Shown: positions 7,831-16,469 of the stretch, one piece after another
Position numbering within the stretch: position 1 is the stretch's first letter
Layout: each line of letters begins with the position of its first letter
From: Aestuariibaculum sediminum
GTDB taxonomy: Bacteria > Bacteroidota > Bacteroidia > Flavobacteriales > Flavobacteriaceae
Direction: 5' to 3'
DNA: 64,000 nt
NCBI RefSeq assembly: GCF_014596945.1
Contig: NZ_JACVXB010000006.1
Location: forward strand, 63,770-127,769
Made by a program: the position numbers and the translations under genes
The notes under the pieces: generated by a model
The model's input: the letters and a program-made list of their open reading frames with translations, nothing else
What the model was told of the DNA's origin: nothing
The model's database searches: none

Positions 7831-9362
7831 TATTACTGGTTCATAAACATAATAAGCTTTTAAATGCCACAGATTTGAATTCTGGTAAATCGCTTAATAT
7901 ATGCCAAAAAACGATTATAAAATCGATGTTTGAAGTCGCTAAGTTACATCCAGAAACTCAATTAATTTGGTGTGATTATAGGTTGACAGAAGTTCTTTCG
8001 GTTTCCGCTATTAAATCCCGTTTTCATCTTAAAAATTTGATGTTCTCGTATGGACCGAGCCCTTATTTTTCTGAGCACATTGGCTACATCGAAGATTCAC
8101 CGTTTTTAAAAGTTAATCCAGAAGTGGTATATCCGACCTGGTTCATGAGTAGTGCGGTAGGGGGTATTTACGGTTCAAACCTTTTAAAGTTCGAATCCGT
8201 AATAAATGAAAACCATAGTTTTGATTTCAATTTAAATACAATTGCTAAATCAGGTATGAAACAAGGCCTTTTTTGTTATTCAGTGCCAGATTTAATTCAG
8301 TTACCATGGCCAGAACATTATGCACTGCCTAAAGCCTCAATTTCTGAACTGTTCCGTTTCGTCAAAATGCATTACAAAACAAGATGGAGTGCCTTATTGT
8401 TGTTCAATATGGCTATTTATGAAAATCGAATTCCTTTTCTGGCTTTTATAAAGTCCATCTTTTATAAAAAGGTGAATTTTACTGAAAAAATAGTGTTAGA
8501 AGCCTTGGTTGATAGTGATAAATTATCTCCTTTTAGTTTGGATATAATTATTCCTACTATTGGCAGGAAAACCTTTGTTTATGATGCACTTTGCGATTTA
8601 CGACAACAAACTTACCTGCCGAAAAAAGTGGTAATTGTTGAACAAAATCCGGATATAGAAAGTGAGAGCGAATTGGATTTTTTATTAACTGAGGCCTGGC
8701 CTTTTGAGGTAAAACATATATTTACGCATAAAACAGGTGCATGCTATTCAAGAAATTTGGCGTTAAAGGAAGTTACAAGTGAATGGGTGTTTTTGGCTGA
8801 TGATGATAATCGGTTTACGTCAGATTTACTGGATACAATTAAGGAAACAATTAATAAATTTCAGTTAAAAGGTATTACGTTTAGTTACCTGCAAAAAAAT
8901 GAAATAGAATCTCAAAAGTTGCCAATACAATGGCATACGTTTGGTGCCGGAAGTAGTGTTATTTCGAGTCAATACTTAAAGAATGTTAAATTCAATGAAG
9001 CCTTAGAATTTGGATATGGCGAAGATGTCGATTTTGGGATGCAGTTAAGAAACCAGGGGGTGGATATTATTTATATGCCGCAGATTAAAGTGCTGCATTT
9101 AAAAGCACCAATAGGTGGGTTTCGAATGAAATTTGAGCACCCATGGGAAAATGACAATGTAAAACCAAAACCGTCACCTACTGTCATGTTAAACCGAATA
9201 TTAAACACGACGAGGCAGCAAATTTTAGGATACAAAACCACCTTGTTTTTTAAATATTACAAACAGCAACACATTAAAAATCCTTTTAAATATTATTTGA
9301 ATTTTAAAAAGGAATGGAACCGAAGTGAGTATTGGGCTAAACAGTTAAAAACTAAAGCATGA
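7827..9362 (+). CDS. Two-domain protein: unknown N-terminal domain plus GT2 glycosyltransferase
   Basis: 511 residues. The GT2 domain starts near residue 239 (LDIIIPTIGRKTFVYDAL), with VVIVEQNPD, the loop TGACYSRNLAL and the metal-binding VFLADDDNRF; GYGEDVDFGMQLRNQG matches the usual ED acceptor loop. The first ~235 residues (MILLVHKHNKLLNATDL, IWCDYRLTEVLSV, MFSYGPSPYFSEHIGYIEDSP, PTWFMSSAVGGIYGS) belong to no family I recognise but are not low-complexity and look like a second folded unit. The C-terminal ~80 residues are basic. Start ATG overlaps the preceding stop as ATGA and the end overlaps the next gene likewise. The sugar added is unknown. Confidence 0.8.
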   Translation: MILLVHKHNKLLNATDLNSGKSLNICQKTIIKSMFEVAKLHPETQLIWCDYRLTEVLSVSAIKSRFHLKNLMFSYGPSPYFSEHIGYIEDSPFLKVNPEVVYPTWFMSSAVGGIYGSNLLKFESVINENHSFDFNLNTIAKSGMKQGLFCYSVPDLIQLPWPEHYALPKASISELFRFVKMHYKTRWSALLLFNMAIYENRIPFLAFIKSIFYKKVNFTEKIVLEALVDSDKLSPFSLDIIIPTIGRKTFVYDALCDLRQQTYLPKKVVIVEQNPDIESESELDFLLTEAWPFEVKHIFTHKTGACYSRNLALKEVTSEWVFLADDDNRFTSDLLDTIKETINKFQLKGITFSYLQKNEIESQKLPIQWHTFGAGSSVISSQYLKNVKFNEALEFGYGEDVDFGMQLRNQGVDIIYMPQIKVLHLKAPIGGFRMKFEHPWENDNVKPKPSPTVMLNRILNTTRQQILGYKTTLFFKYYKQQHIKNPFKYYLNFKKEWNRSEYWAKQLKTKA

Positions 9363-10354
9363 AATTTACATTAATTGTATGCACATACATGAGACCTCAG
9401 GCTTTAATTCGGTTGTTGTATTCCGTAAATGAGCAAACCATATATCCTGATGATATTTTAATTGTTGATGGTTCTGTTAATAATGAAACTCAAACGGTTT
9501 TAAAAAAGCATAATTTTAAGAATATCACTTATTTTAAAGTTAGTGATTCGTATCGTGGTTTAACCAAACAGCGAAATTTTGGAGTTTCGCAAGTGCCTCA
9601 CGATGCACAAGTGGTTTGCTTTTTAGATGATGATGTGGTTTTAGATTCGAACTATTTTCAAAATATTCTCGACACTTATAGTTTGTTTCCCGAAGCTTTA
9701 GGTGTTGGAGGGTATATTACAAACGAAGTTGTTTGGCAGAAGTCAGACAAAGTAAAGAATGCATCGAAATTTTATTATGACGGATGGATGCGTAACGAAC
9801 CATCAAGGTTTAAGTTAAGACGAAAATTAGGTTTATTACCTGATTGCGATCCTGGTTTTATGCCTACTTTTTCTCATGGCCGATCTATTAGTTTTTTACC
9901 GCCATCCGATAAAATTTATCCAGTAGAACAAATCATGGGTGGGGTAGCTTCGTATAAATTACAAGTATTACGTGATATTAAATTTTCAACCTATTTTGAG
10001 GGGTACGGTTTATATGAAGATACAGATTTTAGTTTGCGAGTTGCCAAAAAGGGTAAACTATACGTAAATACGAAGGCCAAATTAGAGCACCATCACGATA
10101 GTTCGGGGCGTCCAAATTATTTTAATTATGGAAAAATGGTGTTGCGGAATGGTTGGTACGTTTGGCGCATAAAATATCCTAGTCCTACTATGAAGGCTAG
10201 ATTAAAATGGCATGCCACGGCGGGGCTATTAACAATGGTTCGTTTTTCCAATACGCTTTCAACCAAGCAACGTAAAGCAGCGTTTTTTGAAAGTCTAGGG
10301 CGTATGTTAGGTTGGATTTCTTTATTTTTAATTCCGCCAAAGGTATTACGATGA
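9359..10354 (+). CDS. GT2 family glycosyltransferase
   Basis: 331 residues; a GT-A fold inverting glycosyltransferase. Seen motifs: TLIVCTYMRPQALIRLL at residues 3-19, ILIVDGSVN near 33, GLTKQRNFGVSQV near 62, CFLDDDVVLD near 80 (metal and nucleotide-sugar DxD), MGGVASYKLQVL and GYGLYEDTDFSLRVAKKG near 220 (acceptor-site ED). The C-terminal part is hydrophobic and may sit on the membrane. Start ATG forms a four-base overlap with the preceding stop, and its own TGA overlaps the following ATG in the same way, so three consecutive genes here are likely translationally coupled. Confidence 0.85.
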   Translation: MKFTLIVCTYMRPQALIRLLYSVNEQTIYPDDILIVDGSVNNETQTVLKKHNFKNITYFKVSDSYRGLTKQRNFGVSQVPHDAQVVCFLDDDVVLDSNYFQNILDTYSLFPEALGVGGYITNEVVWQKSDKVKNASKFYYDGWMRNEPSRFKLRRKLGLLPDCDPGFMPTFSHGRSISFLPPSDKIYPVEQIMGGVASYKLQVLRDIKFSTYFEGYGLYEDTDFSLRVAKKGKLYVNTKAKLEHHHDSSGRPNYFNYGKMVLRNGWYVWRIKYPSPTMKARLKWHATAGLLTMVRFSNTLSTKQRKAAFFESLGRMLGWISLFLIPPKVLR

Positions 10355-11475
10355 GATTTTTAATCATAACACATGTGAGGCATAAATTGCAAGGAGGTCA
10401 CTACTTTGGTTACGGGCCTTACGTGCGGGAAATGAACCTGTGGTTAAAACATGTAGAACAAGTAGAAGTTATTGCTCCTTTAGTGTCTTCGAAAATCACA
10501 GATATTGATCTGCCCTATGAGCATGATTGCTTGCGTTTTACCAAAATTCCTAATATTTCATGTATTAATATCAAGGAACTATTGAGAGCTTTATGGTTTG
10601 TGCCATTGATTATGTTTCAAATAATTAAAGCTTGCAAAAGGGCTGATCATATTCATTTGCGATGTCCTGGAAATATCGGATTACTGGGCTGCATCATACA
10701 GGTGTTTTTTCCGAAGAAATTAAAAACAGCTAAATATGCCGGAAACTGGGATCCAAAAGCAAAACAACCGTTAAGTTATCGCTTTCAAAAGTGGATATTA
10801 AGTCAAACTGTTTTGACTAGAAATATTCAGGTTTTGGTGTATGGCATCTGGCCAAATCAATCAAAAAATATAAAATCGTTCTTTACGGCTAGTTTTTCTG
10901 AAATTGATAAATGCGAAGTGCGTCCTCGGAATTATATTGACAATTTAAACTTTGTTTTTGTTGGGGCTTTGGTGGAAGGGAAGCGCCCCGATTTTGCCAT
11001 TAAACTTGTACAAGCCATACATGAACAGGGGCTTAACGTGCATTTGGATTTATATGGGGATGGCATTCTCAAAGAATCACTTCATGATTATGTCAGGAAT
11101 TCGAATCTAGTAAAGTTTATTAAGTTTCACGGCTATACCTCGCCATCAGAAATGAAGCAAATATTGCAACAAGCTGATTTTTTGATTTTGGCATCAAAGT
11201 CTGAAGGATGGCCTAAAGCGATAGCGGAAGCTATGTTTTTTGGTGTAATCCCTGTGGCGACTTCCGTATCCTGTGTGCCCTACATGCTTGGGTATGGGGA
11301 AAGAGGTATTTTGATTGATGCTGACATTAACTCTGCGCTACTTACTTTAAATAATTGCTTGGTAAATTTAGAAGATTTAAAAATGATGGCTACTTTAGCA
11401 AGTGCGTGGTCTCAAAAATATACTTTAGAACGATTTGAAATCGAAATAAAACAGTTACTTTACCCTAACTCATAA
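10351..11475 (+). CDS. GT4 family glycosyltransferase
   Basis: 374 residues from the ATG at 10351, giving MRFLIITHVRHK and a four-base ATGA overlap with the GT2 gene; an in-frame start 39 bases upstream is unlikely because it lies deep in the previous gene. The N-terminal lobe has GYGPYVREMNLWL and DHIHLRCPGNIGLLG. The C-terminal lobe has FVFVGALVEGKRPDFAIKLVQ, LYGDGILKESL, FHGYTSPSEMKQIL and ASKSEGWPKAIAEAMFFGVIPV, where the two Glu form EX7E. These mark a retaining GT4 enzyme using a nucleotide sugar. It is one of several GT4 members here, each probably adding one residue to the repeat unit. Confidence 0.85.
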   Translation: MRFLIITHVRHKLQGGHYFGYGPYVREMNLWLKHVEQVEVIAPLVSSKITDIDLPYEHDCLRFTKIPNISCINIKELLRALWFVPLIMFQIIKACKRADHIHLRCPGNIGLLGCIIQVFFPKKLKTAKYAGNWDPKAKQPLSYRFQKWILSQTVLTRNIQVLVYGIWPNQSKNIKSFFTASFSEIDKCEVRPRNYIDNLNFVFVGALVEGKRPDFAIKLVQAIHEQGLNVHLDLYGDGILKESLHDYVRNSNLVKFIKFHGYTSPSEMKQILQQADFLILASKSEGWPKAIAEAMFFGVIPVATSVSCVPYMLGYGERGILIDADINSALLTLNNCLVNLEDLKMMATLASAWSQKYTLERFEIEIKQLLYPNS

Positions 11476-11488
11476 ATGCACCAATAAT

Positions 11489-12565
11489 TTGCGAGTACTT
11501 CAATTGATAGATTCTTTACAACCCGGAGGAGCCGAACGCGTAGCTGTTAATATTGCTAATGCATTGTCTTTAAGGATTGAAGGGTCTTATTTGTGTGCCT
11601 CTCGCAAAGAGGGTGGTTTAAAAGAATCGTTACATGATGATGTAGGATACCTCTTTGTGGACAAACGCATGACATTGGATGTTTGGGCAGTTTTAAGGCT
11701 GTATCGATTTGTAAAGCGCGAGAATATATCTATTATACACGCCCATTCGTCTTCCTTTTTTATAGCGACACTCCTTAAACTTTTAAACCATAACCTAAAA
11801 ATTGTTTGGCATGATCACTATGGGCATAGTGAGTTTCTAGAGGAACGCTCAATTAAAGTTTTAAAACCTTGTTCTCGGTTTTTTAATCTTATTTTTAGCG
11901 TGAATAAATCATTAACGCATTGGGCAAAGGAGAACTTAAAAACAAATCAGGTGGAGTATTTACCTAATTTTGTGGTAAAAGAAAGTACATCTCACAACAT
12001 TATCGCTCTTAAAGGACAGGTAGGGAAGCGCATCGTTTGTTTAGCTAATTTTAGACCTCAAAAAAATCATGTCAATCTATTAAAAGCATTTAAACTCGTA
12101 GTGGATAATCATCCAGATTGGACCTTACATTTAATCGGGCAGGATCAGTATGATGCGTATTCCGATGAAATTAAAAAATTTATAAGCAGGGAAAATTTAG
12201 CAGAACAGGTCTTTATTTATGGCAGTTTATCCCAAGTCGAATCTGTTTTGAAGCAATGTGAAATTGGTGTTTTGTCCTCGAATTCCGAAGGCTTGCCTTT
12301 AAGTTTATTAGAATATGGACTTTATGAATTAGCCGTAGTGACCACAAATGTAGGGGAGTGTGCAGAGGTAGTTAAAAACGATTCCTGTGGTTTTGTTGTG
12401 CCATCAAATGATCATGAATCTTTATTCGAAGCAATAAGCAATTATATAAAAGATGAAGCTTTAAGAAGAAGCTTTGGTTTAGCTTTAAAAAAACGAGTGG
12501 ATCTTTTATATTCAGAATCGACAGTGGTAAACAATATTATAAAACACTATAGTAACCTTCAGTAA
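11489..12565 (+). CDS. GT4 family glycosyltransferase
   Basis: 358 residues, start TTG at 11489 because the protein then begins with the classic MRVLQLIDSLQPGGAERVAVNIANAL, where GGAER is the GT4 N-terminal glycine loop. An ATG just upstream (11476) is out of frame and stops at once. The C-terminal lobe shows VCLANFRPQKNHVNLLKAF, LHLIGQDQYD, VFIYGSLSQVESVL, and SSNSEGLPLSLLEYGLYE with EX7E. The segment KIVWHDHYGHSEF near 110 is usual in enzymes acting in capsule and O-antigen synthesis. The 13-base gap from the previous gene is short, so it belongs to the same operon; the weak start codon may lower its translation. Confidence 0.85.
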   Translation: MRVLQLIDSLQPGGAERVAVNIANALSLRIEGSYLCASRKEGGLKESLHDDVGYLFVDKRMTLDVWAVLRLYRFVKRENISIIHAHSSSFFIATLLKLLNHNLKIVWHDHYGHSEFLEERSIKVLKPCSRFFNLIFSVNKSLTHWAKENLKTNQVEYLPNFVVKESTSHNIIALKGQVGKRIVCLANFRPQKNHVNLLKAFKLVVDNHPDWTLHLIGQDQYDAYSDEIKKFISRENLAEQVFIYGSLSQVESVLKQCEIGVLSSNSEGLPLSLLEYGLYELAVVTTNVGECAEVVKNDSCGFVVPSNDHESLFEAISNYIKDEALRRSFGLALKKRVDLLYSESTVVNNIIKHYSNLQ

Positions 12566-12569
12566 AACG

Positions 12570-13907
12570 ATGAATTCACACTATTTAAAAATATTAGGGT
12601 TACACATATTGCTGGGGGTCATCATTTACTTCTCTAAAGCGCTGGGTGACGTTTATTTTTATGGTGTTGTAGGGTATTTTATTTACAGAATTATAGCCGT
12701 CCATCATGATGATAAACCCTTTGAGGTGATTAAGGCTTGTGTTTATATTTTATCGGCCGAAGTTCTTTTTCGTATGACTAATAGTGGTTTGTTTTACGAA
12801 TCGAGTAAGTATTTGGTGATACTGTTTAGTGTTTTAGGACTCTTTTATAAGGGGTTTAGTTATAAAGCAACCCCATACGTGTTGTATATATTACTGTTAA
12901 TACCGGGTATTTATGTGTCACTCTATGCCTTAGATGTAAGTCCTGATATTCGAAAAGCAATTGCCTTTAATTTAAGTGGACCAGTTTGTATTGGTATAGC
13001 AGCCTTATTTTGCATGCGTGTTATTGTCACAAATAAACAGTTAGAACAGATTTTAAACTTTGCGGTGTACCCTTTAGTGAGTACCGTAGTATACATTATT
13101 GTATTTAATCCAGATGTATCGGGGGCAATACGAGGCACGGGTTCTAATTTTGTGACTTCTGGTGGGTTTGGACCTAATCAGGTTTCAACGGTATTAGGAC
13201 TTGGCGCTTTTTTTATGGCTGTAAAGTATTTTAAGTACAGCAAAACACCTGTGCTGCGCTATATTGATTTGGCCTTCATCATGTTGTTTTCTTTTAGGGC
13301 GGTAGTAACCTTTAGTCGCGGTGGCGTGCTTACTGCTATTATTATGATTGTTTGCTTTTTGTTTTTTCAGTATCGATTTATGGATAAACAAAAAAGAAGT
13401 CAGATGTTTTTATCAGGTTTTCTGTTTTTAGGTGTTATTGCCGTGGCTTGGGTATATTCCTCAATTCAAACCAGAGGTCTCATCGATAAACGTTATGCTA
13501 ATGAAAATGCTAGAGGTGTTCAAAAGGTAGATATAACGACAGGTCGTGTTTATTTGTTGAAAAAGGAATTGAATGAGTTTATAGAAAATCCCTTTCTGGG
13601 TGTAGGCGTAGGGCGCATTAAGGATATACGTTTTCAGGAAACAGGAATTAGGGCGGCCTCTCACAACGAAGTGAGTCGTATAATTTCTGAACATGGACTG
13701 TTGGGTGTTTTAGCATTTTCAATTTTATTATTAGTCCCATTAGTTTTTAGAATTACAGATAGAAGTAATGTTCTCTTTTATTCATTTTATATTTTTTGGT
13801 TTCTTACTATAAACCATTCGGCCATGCGTATTGCGGCCCCAGCGTTTATTTATGCCTTAAGTTTATTACATATTAAAGATGAAGAACCTGTTATACATAG
13901 GCAATAA
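12570..13907 (+). CDS. O-antigen ligase / Wzy-type polymerase family membrane protein
   Basis: 445 residues with roughly eleven membrane helices. The large periplasmic loop carries the Wzy_C/WaaL signature: SRGGVLTAIIMIV after VVTF, then ENPFLGVGVGRIKDIRF and SHNEVSRIISEHGLLGVLAF, where the conserved H-N-E is the usual catalytic-region element. Such proteins either polymerise lipid-linked repeats (Wzy) or ligate finished glycan to a lipid or protein (WaaL/PglL); sequence alone does not separate these. Within the cluster a Wzy role is a little more likely. Start ATG lies four bases after the preceding gene. Its last nine codons overlap the following gene by 29 bases. Confidence 0.8.
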   Translation: MNSHYLKILGLHILLGVIIYFSKALGDVYFYGVVGYFIYRIIAVHHDDKPFEVIKACVYILSAEVLFRMTNSGLFYESSKYLVILFSVLGLFYKGFSYKATPYVLYILLLIPGIYVSLYALDVSPDIRKAIAFNLSGPVCIGIAALFCMRVIVTNKQLEQILNFAVYPLVSTVVYIIVFNPDVSGAIRGTGSNFVTSGGFGPNQVSTVLGLGAFFMAVKYFKYSKTPVLRYIDLAFIMLFSFRAVVTFSRGGVLTAIIMIVCFLFFQYRFMDKQKRSQMFLSGFLFLGVIAVAWVYSSIQTRGLIDKRYANENARGVQKVDITTGRVYLLKKELNEFIENPFLGVGVGRIKDIRFQETGIRAASHNEVSRIISEHGLLGVLAFSILLLVPLVFRITDRSNVLFYSFYIFWFLTINHSAMRIAAPAFIYALSLLHIKDEEPVIHRQ

Positions 13908-14889
13908 GCTAAATAATAGAAAAGCCAACATAAGCACTATAGATGTCTTGGGAGGTGTGCTGGAGCAGTCTGGATATCGTGTATATTATGCCTCAAATAA
14001 AACGAATAAAGGTATTCGGCTTATGGATATGATAAAAGAAGTTATAAAACGCAGGCATCAGGTCGATTATGTGATAATTGATACATACAGTACGTTGAAT
14101 TTCTACTATGCCTACGTTGTTAGTCAGTTATGCAGATATTTTAAGATAAAATATATCCCCGTTTTACATGGTGGAAACTTATTACAGCGGTTGAAACAAA
14201 GTCCTAAAATGAGTGCGGCTATTTTTAAAAATGCCAAAGTAAATGTGGCGCCTTCATTGTTTCTTGAATCTCAGTTTAAAGAGGAGGGATATGACAACAT
14301 TGTGAACATTCCCAATGGTATAAAACTTAGCGATTACCCATTTTCTTTTAATTCAATTGAAGATATTCATTTGTTATGGGTTAGAGCATTTGCTGATATT
14401 TATAATCCACTATTAGCCATAGATGTTTTAAAGTTGTTGAAAGATGATGGTCTTCAAGCTACACTTACTATGGTTGGCCCGGATAAAGATGGAAGCTTAA
14501 GGAAAGCTGAAAATTATGCTAAAACTTTAGGTGTTGAGGTTCAGTTTACAGGAAAATTAGACCGAAATGATTGGATAAATTATGCTAAACACTGTAATGT
14601 ATTTATTAACACAACAAGTTATGATAATATGCCCGTTAGTGTTATTGAAGCTATGGCATTAGGCTTACCTGTTGTATCTACAAATGTAGGTGGGATCCCA
14701 TTCTTAATAAATAATAAAAAGCAGGGTATTTTGATTCCTCCAAATTCGGCTGAAGCTTTCGTTGCAGCCATAAAAATGCTAAAAACAAATTCTGAATTCA
14801 CAAAAAATATCGCCTTAAATGCGCGAAAAAAGGTTGAAATGTATGATTGGGATTTAGTAAAAACCTTCTGGAATAAAATACTGGTATAA
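13879..14889 (+). CDS. GT4 family glycosyltransferase
   Basis: 336 residues beginning MKNLLYIGNKLNNRKANIS, a typical start for flavobacterial GT4 enzymes, so the 29-base overlap with the ligase gene appears real. The N-terminal lobe has DVLGGVLEQSGYRVYYAS and YIPVLHGGNLLQRLKQSP. The C-terminal lobe has LLWVRAFADIYNPLLAIDVL, TMVGPDKDGS and TTSYDNMPVSVIEAMALGLPVV; the first acid of the nucleotide-binding EX7E is Asp here, as in some relatives. VSTNVGGIPFLI follows, the usual diphosphate-contact loop. It is the last glycosyltransferase before the initiating transferase. Sugar specificity cannot be inferred. Confidence 0.85.
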   Translation: MKNLLYIGNKLNNRKANISTIDVLGGVLEQSGYRVYYASNKTNKGIRLMDMIKEVIKRRHQVDYVIIDTYSTLNFYYAYVVSQLCRYFKIKYIPVLHGGNLLQRLKQSPKMSAAIFKNAKVNVAPSLFLESQFKEEGYDNIVNIPNGIKLSDYPFSFNSIEDIHLLWVRAFADIYNPLLAIDVLKLLKDDGLQATLTMVGPDKDGSLRKAENYAKTLGVEVQFTGKLDRNDWINYAKHCNVFINTTSYDNMPVSVIEAMALGLPVVSTNVGGIPFLINNKKQGILIPPNSAEAFVAAIKMLKTNSEFTKNIALNARKKVEMYDWDLVKTFWNKILV

Positions 14890-14891
14890 TG

Positions 14892-14951
14892 TTGGGGTTC
14901 AATAAATAAACTTACTATCTTTAGTGCTGCCAAATCAATGCCAAACCCCAA
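14892..14951 (+). promoter_or_regulatory. Candidate promoter and inverted repeat upstream of the initiating transferase
   Basis: The 65-base gap is flanked by an 8-base inverted repeat, TTGGGGTT at 14892-14899 and AACCCCAA at 14944-14951. A possible Bacteroidota promoter sits inside: TTG at 14892-14894, 21 bases, then TATCTTTA at 14916-14923, one base off the TAnnTTTG -7 consensus. The long loop makes a terminator unlikely. It could give the last cluster gene its own transcription start. Confidence 0.35.
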
Positions 14952-14954
14952 TTA

Positions 14955-16346
14955 ATGCTTAAAGGAGGAATTCATTTTAATATATCTGAACGCAAAGTTT
15001 TATTGCGTTTATTCGACGTTATTTCAACATTAGTCGTTTTGTGTTTTGTGAGTAACACTTTCGATTTCGATTATTTTACCATTACCGAAAACAGGTGGCG
15101 CTGGGTGTTTGTTTTGGTGTTATATCTCACCGTTTTTGCAACAGTTTTCGAGCTTTACGATTTACAAAAATCCAGTAAACTAGATAAAATTGCTACAGGT
15201 ATTGTTTTTACGGTATCGACTACGGTGTTGTTTTATTTTTTAACGCCCTTTTTTACTCCAGAACTCCCTAATAATCGCTTACAGATTCTATATTTCTATT
15301 TTTCTATTCTATTTGCATTGTTGGCCTGGCGGTTTATTTATCTTAGCCTTATTGTGTCGCCACGATTTAATAAGAGAATTTTATTGGTAGGCGAAATGAC
15401 TGATTTAAATAATGTAATACGGGTTTTTCAACAGTCAGATCCGCACTACAAAATTATAGGTTATATAAATTGTGAAAAGCAGCATGTTCATATTGATACA
15501 ATCGAAGATATTTCGGAATTTCATATTGATAACATGTCCGAAGTTATAAAAAAACAGGCCGTTTCCGAAATCGTTGTTATCAGTAATAAACCTGATACTA
15601 TTACGCCAGAAGTGTATCATGACCTGATGCAATTACTAAATATTGGAGTTCCAGTTCGTGAATATTCGCAAGTTTACGAAGACATTACTCATAGGGTTCC
15701 TTTACAATATGTAGGTATGGATTTCTATAAATATTTTCCTTTTAATAGAAATAATAAGAACAGATTATATCGATTTTTACAAAGAGTTTTTGATATTTTG
15801 ATATCTGTTTTTGGAATTCTATTTAGTTTAGTTTTATTACCATTTATTATTATTGGTAACCTTTTGGCTAACCGAGGTAAATTATTCTATACGCAAAAAC
15901 GTGTGGGATTAAATGGTAAGGTTTTTAAAATCATAAAATTCCGAACCATGATAAAAAATGCCGAGGCTTCAGGAGCTGTTTGGGCAACAAAAAACGATAC
16001 GCGTATTACAAGGTTTGGGAAATTTTTAAGGTATTCGAGAATCGATGAGATCCCTCAGTTTATTAATATTTTGAAAGGAGAAATGAGTTTGATTGGTCCA
16101 CGACCAGAGCGTCCCGTTTTTGTTAAGGAATTGTCTGATGCATTGCCTTTTTATGAAACGCGCCATATTATAAAACCTGGAGTTACAGGGTGGGCACAGG
16201 TGAAAATGCGTTATGGCTCGTCGTTAGACGATAGTCTTGAAAAGCTTCAATACGATTTATACTATATAAAGCATCGTAGTTTTTTACTAGATGTTAATAT
16301 CATGATTAAAACGCTTACTACTGTAATTTTCTTCAGAGGGCAGTAG
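14955..16346 (+). CDS. Exopolysaccharide polyprenyl glycosylphosphotransferase (WcaJ/WbaP type)
   Basis: 463 residues. The first half has four or five membrane helices and a soluble CoA-binding-like domain (RILLVGEMTDLNNVIRVF onward). After a further hydrophobic segment (~275-300) comes the catalytic bacterial sugar transferase domain: FYTQKRVGLNGKVFKIIKFRTM, ARG/Arg-Asp-type RYSRIDEIPQFINILKGEMS, and LIGPRPERPVFV, then PGVTGWAQV. These enzymes transfer a sugar phosphate to undecaprenyl phosphate and so start each repeat unit. Placing the initiating enzyme last in the cluster is common. The following 123 bases hold no gene, and transcription converges with a minus-strand pair there. Confidence 0.92.
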   Translation: MLKGGIHFNISERKVLLRLFDVISTLVVLCFVSNTFDFDYFTITENRWRWVFVLVLYLTVFATVFELYDLQKSSKLDKIATGIVFTVSTTVLFYFLTPFFTPELPNNRLQILYFYFSILFALLAWRFIYLSLIVSPRFNKRILLVGEMTDLNNVIRVFQQSDPHYKIIGYINCEKQHVHIDTIEDISEFHIDNMSEVIKKQAVSEIVVISNKPDTITPEVYHDLMQLLNIGVPVREYSQVYEDITHRVPLQYVGMDFYKYFPFNRNNKNRLYRFLQRVFDILISVFGILFSLVLLPFIIIGNLLANRGKLFYTQKRVGLNGKVFKIIKFRTMIKNAEASGAVWATKNDTRITRFGKFLRYSRIDEIPQFINILKGEMSLIGPRPERPVFVKELSDALPFYETRHIIKPGVTGWAQVKMRYGSSLDDSLEKLQYDLYYIKHRSFLLDVNIMIKTLTTVIFFRGQ

Positions 16347-16469
16347 TTCTATCAAATTGTTAGTTAGTTTGGCAGAAGTTAAATGGTCTTAGAATTCATG
16401 AGGTACCCGCTTAACTAAGGATGTTAAAGTTATCATGTGAATTGCTGTAAACTTTAAAAATAATTAGAT

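Noticed and set aside
10312-10350. Upstream in-frame start for the GT4 gene at 10351
   Set aside because: Lies inside the previous gene and precedes the typical MRFLIITHVRHK start, which forms an ATGA overlap.
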